A stretch of DNA of 18,246 nucleotides from Methanobacteriota archaeon (lineage in GTDB: Archaea > Thermoplasmatota > Poseidoniia > MGIII > CG-Epi1), in assembly GCA_014240055.1 (NCBI GenBank), contig JAAZXP010000019.1, forward strand, positions 1 to 18,246, in the 5' to 3' direction. The position numbers and the translations under genes were made by a program. Of this stretch, positions 15,257-18,246 are shown piece after piece. Numbering within the stretch: position 1 is the first letter of the stretch; every line of letters starts with the position of its first letter. The notes under the pieces are model-generated. The model was not told the origin of the DNA, made no database searches, and saw only the letters and a list, made by a program, of their open reading frames with translations.

Positions 15257-15270
15257 TGAACGTATGTTCA
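15257..15270. promoter_or_regulatory. Palindrome TGAAC-GTAT-GTTCA, candidate Lrp operator
   Basis: Arms TGAAC and GTTCA are exact inverted repeats with a 4-nt centre. The site ends 5 nt before the Lrp start codon and lies downstream of its TATA-like element, covering the likely transcription start. Archaeal Lrp proteins are known to repress their own genes from such positions. Confidence 0.5.
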
Positions 15271-15275
15271 GCCAG

Positions 15276-15284
15276 TATATAAAT
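15276..15284 (-). promoter_or_regulatory. TATA-like element for the Lrp gene
   Basis: On the minus strand this reads ATTTATATA, centred 28 nt before the ATG at 15252. It is a close match to the archaeal TATA box. On the plus strand it could also serve a longer glutamine synthetase transcript. Confidence 0.55.
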
Positions 15285-15347
15285 TAATAGGTATAACTGT
15301 AGTTATTGAGTAATTAATGAGACATTATGGCAATACTTCCGTATTTC

Positions 15348-15355
15348 TTATATAC
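15348..15355 (+). promoter_or_regulatory. TATA-like element for the glutamine synthetase gene
   Basis: TTATATAC is centred about 34 nt before the chosen ATG at 15386, predicting a transcription start near 15378 and a very short leader. It lies inside the longer ORF variant starting at 15317, which argues against that start. Confidence 0.45.
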
Positions 15356-15366
15356 TATGTTTCAAA

Positions 15367-15376
15367 TAATGCATTA
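15367..15376. promoter_or_regulatory. Palindrome TAATGCATTA upstream of glutamine synthetase
   Basis: A perfect 10-nt palindrome between the TATA-like element and the predicted transcription start. It could be an operator, but it is short and AT-rich. Confidence 0.3.
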
Positions 15377-15385
15377 GTGATAATT

Positions 15386-16393
15386 ATGAGTAAAGCAAAA
15401 CTTGAATACATTTGGTTAGACGGCTATTCCCCAACTCAGAATATGAGAAGTAAGACTAAAGTTATAGAAGATTTTAGTGGTAAATTAGAAGATTGTCCTG
15501 TTTGGTGTTTTGATGGTAGTTCAACGAGACAGGCTGAAGGTAACGCTTCTGATTGTCTATTGAAACCTGTTGCAATTTATCCAGATCCTATGAGAGAAAA
15601 TGGTTATTTGGTAATGAATGAAGTTTTGAATCCAGATTCAACACCACATGAATCTAATGGCCGAGCAACAATTGATGACGATGATAATGATTTTTGGTTT
15701 GGTTTTGAACAAGAATATTTTATTATGGATGTAGATACACAATTGCCCCTAGGTTTCCCACTTGGTGGTTATCCGGGCCCTCAGGGATTGTATTATTGTT
15801 CAGTGGGTGGAAAAAATACACATGGCAGACATATTGTTGAAGAACATGCAGATTTATGTTTAGAAGCTGGAATTAATTTTGAAGGTATCAATCAAGAAGT
15901 TGCCTGCGGACAATGGGAGTTTCAATTATTTGCCAAAGGAGCGAAAAAAGCAGGAGATGAGATATGGATTGCTAGGTATATCTTGGATAGATTAACTGAA
16001 AATTATGGATATTACATTGAGTATCATCCTAAGCCGATTAAGGGTGACTGGAATGGTTCAGGAATGCATGCCAACTTTTCAGATAATACCTTACGAACTT
16101 GCGGGGATGAGAAAATCTTCCAAAAGGTATGTGAGTCTTTTGGTAGAAATATTGAGAAACATATTTCCGTTTATGGTGCCGATAATGATCAAAGACTGAC
16201 TGGTGCGCATGAAACTCAGTCAATTAATGAATTTTCATATGGTGTTTCAGATAGGGGTGCTTCGATAAGAATACCTATTGGAACAGTAGAAGATGGTTGG
16301 AAAGGCAGGCTTGAAGACAGGCGCCCAGCTTCTAATGCAGATCCTTACAAAATTGCATCAGTGATAGTAACTACAACAAAATCAGCATATTGA
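15386..16393 (+). CDS. Glutamine synthetase, type II (eukaryotic-like GSII)
   Basis: 335 residues from the ATG at 15386. The frame allows a start at 15317, but the first 23 residues would be non-conserved, while MSKAKLEYIWLDGY is the typical GSII start. ATP-dependent condensation of ammonium with glutamate. Hallmarks are the N-terminal beta-grasp with WCFDGSST (40-47), FGFEQEY (105-111) with metal ligands E108 and E110, GINQEVACGQWEFQ (167-180) with E171 and E178, GDWNGSGMHANFS (220-232) with H228, GAHET (273-277), GASIRIP (291-297) and LEDRRPASNADPY (309-321). The organisation is that of eukaryotic and rhizobial GSII, shorter than GSI and without its adenylylation region. It is divergent from an Lrp regulator and ends against an antisense tRNA. 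Confidence 0.93.
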   Translation: MSKAKLEYIWLDGYSPTQNMRSKTKVIEDFSGKLEDCPVWCFDGSSTRQAEGNASDCLLKPVAIYPDPMRENGYLVMNEVLNPDSTPHESNGRATIDDDDNDFWFGFEQEYFIMDVDTQLPLGFPLGGYPGPQGLYYCSVGGKNTHGRHIVEEHADLCLEAGINFEGINQEVACGQWEFQLFAKGAKKAGDEIWIARYILDRLTENYGYYIEYHPKPIKGDWNGSGMHANFSDNTLRTCGDEKIFQKVCESFGRNIEKHISVYGADNDQRLTGAHETQSINEFSYGVSDRGASIRIPIGTVEDGWKGRLEDRRPASNADPYKIASVIVTTTKSAY

Positions 16394-16400
16394 TTTATGG

Positions 16401-16476
16401 TGGTGGCCCCGCCCGGATTTGAACCGGGGTCAATGGCTCCCAAAGCCACAAGGATACCAAACTACCCCACAGGGCC
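16401..16476 (-). tRNA. tRNA-Pro (anticodon UGG)
   Basis: Read on the minus strand from 16476. Acceptor GGCCCTG pairs with CGGGGCC (one T-G wobble at position 6). The D-arm is GGGT...ATCC. The anticodon stem GTGGC/GCCAT encloses loop TTTGGGA, giving anticodon TGG (Pro, CCA codons). The T-arm is CCCGG-TTCAAAT-CCGGG, the discriminator base is A at 16404, and CCA is encoded at 16403-16401. A second CCA follows directly (16400-16398), making a CCACCA end. No intron. It lies between two genes, antisense to any readthrough from glutamine synthetase and 27 nt after the acetyltransferase stop, so it may be processed from that transcript. Confidence 0.93.
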
Positions 16477-16503
16477 ACAAATATTTCACCAAAGGGGGTT
16501 GAT

Positions 16504-16992
16504 TTAAGGACTCTTCGTTATTTCAAAGTGAGGTCTGATTTTAGTATCTCCTATTCCTTCAACATGGTATGGCTTCTCTCCAATTGATTTGAATCCACAC
16601 TTCTCTAAAACAACTTGTGGTGGAATATTGTCTTTGTGAGTTGCAGCCCAAATTTTCTCTAACTTTAGTTTCTCAAATCCAAATACCTTTATTTTTTCTA
16701 TAGCTTCAAAGGCATATCCTCTGTTCCAATATTCTTTTCCTATCCAACATCCGATTTCTCCTCTTGCTGTAATTTTTAAACTTCCCACTAATTTTTTACT
16801 GACTATTTCAGTAAGTGCATAATGATATTTTTCTTTAGAACCAGTATTAAGCCACCAATCTGCATGTTTGTTCAGATAAGGATATGGTAGTTCAATCCAC
16901 TTAGTTACAGTTTTATCATTTAGTAAATAAATTAATTCTTTTTTATCTTTTAAATTAAATTTACGTAGAACTAGGCTATTTGTCTTCATCAT
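16504..16992 (-). CDS. GNAT acetyltransferase, RimJ/RimL type
   Basis: 162 residues (two consecutive ATGs; either may be used). N-acetyltransferase fold: N-terminal LVLRKFNLKDKKELIYLLND, the hallmark IGCWIGKEYWNRGYAFEAI (80-98) whose WNRGYAFEA forms the acetyl-CoA pyrophosphate loop, LEKIWAATHKDN (111-122), and VLEKCGFKSIGE (128-139). This pattern is the Acetyltransf_3 group, which acetylates N-termini of ribosomal proteins or small molecules. The substrate is unknown. In the N-x-x-S/A position before VLEK it has NIPPQ, a Pro where Ser or Ala is usual. The start overlaps the end of the upstream gene by 17 nt, so the two are probably co-transcribed and coupled. Confidence 0.86.
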   Translation of the reverse strand: MMKTNSLVLRKFNLKDKKELIYLLNDKTVTKWIELPYPYLNKHADWWLNTGSKEKYHYALTEIVSKKLVGSLKITARGEIGCWIGKEYWNRGYAFEAIEKIKVFGFEKLKLEKIWAATHKDNIPPQVVLEKCGFKSIGEKPYHVEGIGDTKIRPHFEITKSP

Positions 16993-18246
16993 CTATCATT
17001 TCTGCATCTTGTATTTCAGGTTTAGATAAATCAAGGATTACTTCTTTGTCTTTCTTTGGCCTCTGATAAACAACATCGGTATCTAATACAGGTTCAGCTT
17101 CAACGGGTACAGGTTCAGCTTCAACAGGTTCCGGTTCAGCCTCAATAGAATTGTCTTTTTTGGAATACTGTTCATCCCCTAGATTCACAAAAGTAGAAAG
17201 TAACGTTCGTTCAGTTCCATCTTCAAATACTAGATCTAGTCTATATGCCTCACCTTTCGGCTTACTATTCTTTATTTCCCCTTTTCCAAAAATATCATGC
17301 GTAACAGTTACTCCTGGCGGATAATCACCATGATCAATTTCTACGACATCTGCAACTACTTCAGCAATTTCGTTATCATTTTCTTCTATATCTTTTGATT
17401 TAGGTCGTTTGAAATCATCTTTACTTAAGTTCTTTTTTGCAATGGGCGTTTCATCTATCTCATTAAGTGTTAAGAATGTTCCTAAAATTCTACGTTTTCC
17501 TTCATCAAAATTTACTTCAACTGACCAATGTTTACCGGCTTTATTCAGTTGTAATACAGTTCCACTGCCATAAACTCCGTGTGTTACACTGTCACCTTTT
17601 AAGAAAGGTTCACTGTCGTTAGAGTCTTCTTCTTGGCTTGTTTCAACAGGTTTAGAGGTTTCAACAGCTTCTTGAACTTCTTCTTCAGCTTTTTCTTCTT
17701 TGATAACAGCTTCTTCTAATTTTTCACTAGCTTTTTCGCCAGCTTTTATTGCTTTATCCAAATTATCTGAGGCTTGATCCTCCTTGGTTGATGTGCTCTC
17801 AACCTCTTCAGCTGCTTTATCTTCGTTTGTAATAGCTTCTGTAAGGATTAAATCGGCTTCTTCTTGTTTTTCTATATTTTCCTTTAATTCAGTTACAATT
17901 TCCGTAATATCTTCTTCTGCAGCTTCATTTTCAACTAATTCTGTAACTTGTTCAGCAGATTCAATTACAGCTTCAGTAGCTATATTTTTTGCTTCAACAG
18001 CTTCAACTACTGCATCAGCAGCCTGAACTTCTTCTTTGACAGCTTCAGCATATGATTCGACAGCTTCAGTCTCAGTATCAATTGCTTCAACTATTGCTTC
18101 AGAAGTTATAATTTCAGTTTCAGATGCACTTTCTACATTCTCTTTAGCTATATTTTCCGCTTCTACGGCATCTTGTATTGTATCAAGTGCTATTTCTTCA
18201 GTAGCTTCTACAGCAACAACAGCTTCCGCAATATCTTCAGTAGCTT
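16976..18246 (-). CDS. Partial protein: Glu/Ala-rich region plus two UvrD/PcrA C-terminal (Tudor-like) domains
   Basis: Partial at its N-terminus: I read the frame open from the TTG at 17761 upstream to the window edge, about 423 codons visible. Visible residues 1 to ~205 are a highly repetitive Glu/Ala/Val/Ile stretch built from units such as TEAVxEA and EExxEAV, probably helical or coiled coil. Two similar domains follow (17599-17462 and 17320-17177): GDSVTHGVYGSGTV...NFDEGKRRILGTF and GVTVTHDIFGKGEI...FEDGTERTLLSTF. Each matches the 'G..V.H..fG.G.V.....v.F..G.krLl..F' pattern of the Tudor-like C-terminal domain of UvrD/PcrA helicases, which binds RNA polymerase in bacteria. They are joined by an acidic linker. 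A PVEAEP repeat and an acidic tail close the protein. No helicase part is visible. Function unknown. Confidence 0.7.
   Translation of the reverse strand, partial: ATEDIAEAVVAVEATEEIALDTIQDAVEAENIAKENVESASETEIITSEAIVEAIDTETEAVESYAEAVKEEVQAADAVVEAVEAKNIATEAVIESAEQVTELVENEAAEEDITEIVTELKENIEKQEEADLILTEAITNEDKAAEEVESTSTKEDQASDNLDKAIKAGEKASEKLEEAVIKEEKAEEEVQEAVETSKPVETSQEEDSNDSEPFLKGDSVTHGVYGSGTVLQLNKAGKHWSVEVNFDEGKRRILGTFLTLNEIDETPIAKKNLSKDDFKRPKSKDIEENDNEIAEVVADVVEIDHGDYPPGVTVTHDIFGKGEIKNSKPKGEAYRLDLVFEDGTERTLLSTFVNLGDEQYSKKDNSIEAEPEPVEAEPVPVEAEPVLDTDVVYQRPKKDKEVILDLSKPEIQDAEMIDDEDK
17091..17148. repeat. 21-nt tandem repeat, about 2.8 copies, within the last gene
   Basis: Units begin GGTTCAGCTTCAAC or a close variant at 17091, 17112 and 17133. 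On the minus strand they encode a seven-residue repeat EPVPVEA. In-frame expansion by slippage is the likely origin. Confidence 0.75.
17640..18246. repeat. Low-complexity coding repeat (degenerate GCTTC-rich)
   Basis: Degenerate units containing GCTTCA or GCTTCT recur every 15-30 nt up to the right edge. On the minus strand they encode Glu-Ala (GAAGC) rich heptad-like units. Unit length and spacing vary, so this is coding low complexity, not a CRISPR or satellite array. Confidence 0.7.

Noticed and set aside
15317..15385. Longer N-terminus for glutamine synthetase starting at 15317
   Set aside because: The extra 23 residues do not resemble GSII, the family start MSKAKLEYIWLDGY begins at 15386, and a TATA-like element lies inside the extension.
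17759..17761. TTG at 17761 as the start of the last gene
   Set aside because: The frame upstream is open for over 160 codons to the edge with the same composition, so the TTG is probably an internal Leu.
17784..18026. Plus-strand serine/alanine-rich ORF
   Set aside because: It is the antisense of the Glu/Ala-rich repeat region; the minus-strand frame is continuous with a recognisable C-terminal part and runs to the window edge.
17762..18246. CRISPR-like or satellite array in the GCTTC-rich right end
   Set aside because: Unit length and sequence vary, there are no constant repeats with unique spacers, and the region is open in a single reading frame with amino-acid-level periodicity.

Overview
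The window looks like a piece of an AT-rich planktonic marine archaeon of the Thermoplasmatota, most likely Marine Group II (Poseidoniales) or Marine Group III. The reasons are an archaeal-type geranylgeranyl diphosphate synthase, an Lrp/AsnC regulator, an archaeal-style A24 prepilin peptidase, secreted LVIVD-type and cupredoxin-like proteins rich in N-glycosylation sequons, and promoters with a TATA-like element about 24-30 nt upstream of start codons that lack a Shine-Dalgarno sequence, as expected of leaderless archaeal transcripts. The lineage is inferred; no marker rRNA is present. Genes are packed tightly on both strands, and no gap reaches 300 nt.

Layout. Positions 1-2265 (minus) hold a lipid operon: type 1 isopentenyl diphosphate isomerase, GGPP synthase and a GXGXG-domain protein, then an open frame running off the left edge. 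Divergent from it is an ALDH7-family aldehyde dehydrogenase (2346-3857), followed by a 55-residue ORF resembling the N-terminal domain of Trm5/TYW2 tRNA methyltransferases. Positions 4024-5697 (minus) hold a polytopic membrane protein and a soluble domain in the same frame, separated only by a TAA and two codons, possibly one split gene. An A24 prepilin peptidase (5801-6718) follows, converging with a PepD dipeptidase / CoA-pyrophosphatase Nudix pair (7353-8819, 6704-7348).

Positions 8851-11861 form a cell-surface module: a cupredoxin-like anchored protein, a His-rich anchored protein of unknown function and a large secreted beta-propeller. The two sides diverge from a 52-bp spacer with one central TATA-like element. 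Then come a cyclophilin (minus), an overlapping thiol/thiopurine-type methyltransferase and CPYC thioredoxin pair (plus), and an exported purple acid phosphatase (minus).

Positions 14806-16393 are an Lrp/AsnC regulator divergent from a eukaryotic-type glutamine synthetase (GSII), with palindromes near both predicted starts, suggesting nitrogen or amino-acid control. After a tRNA-Pro(UGG) with an encoded CCACCA end and a RimJ/RimL-type acetyltransferase, the window ends inside a long protein with a Glu/Ala-rich N-terminal part and two UvrD/PcrA C-terminal (Tudor-like) domains.

No insertion sequence, CRISPR array or rRNA was seen. The items most worth following are the split membrane gene, the stand-alone Trm5/TYW2-like microprotein, the shared-TATA surface module, the genomic CCACCA tRNA end, and the tandem UvrD-CTD protein.
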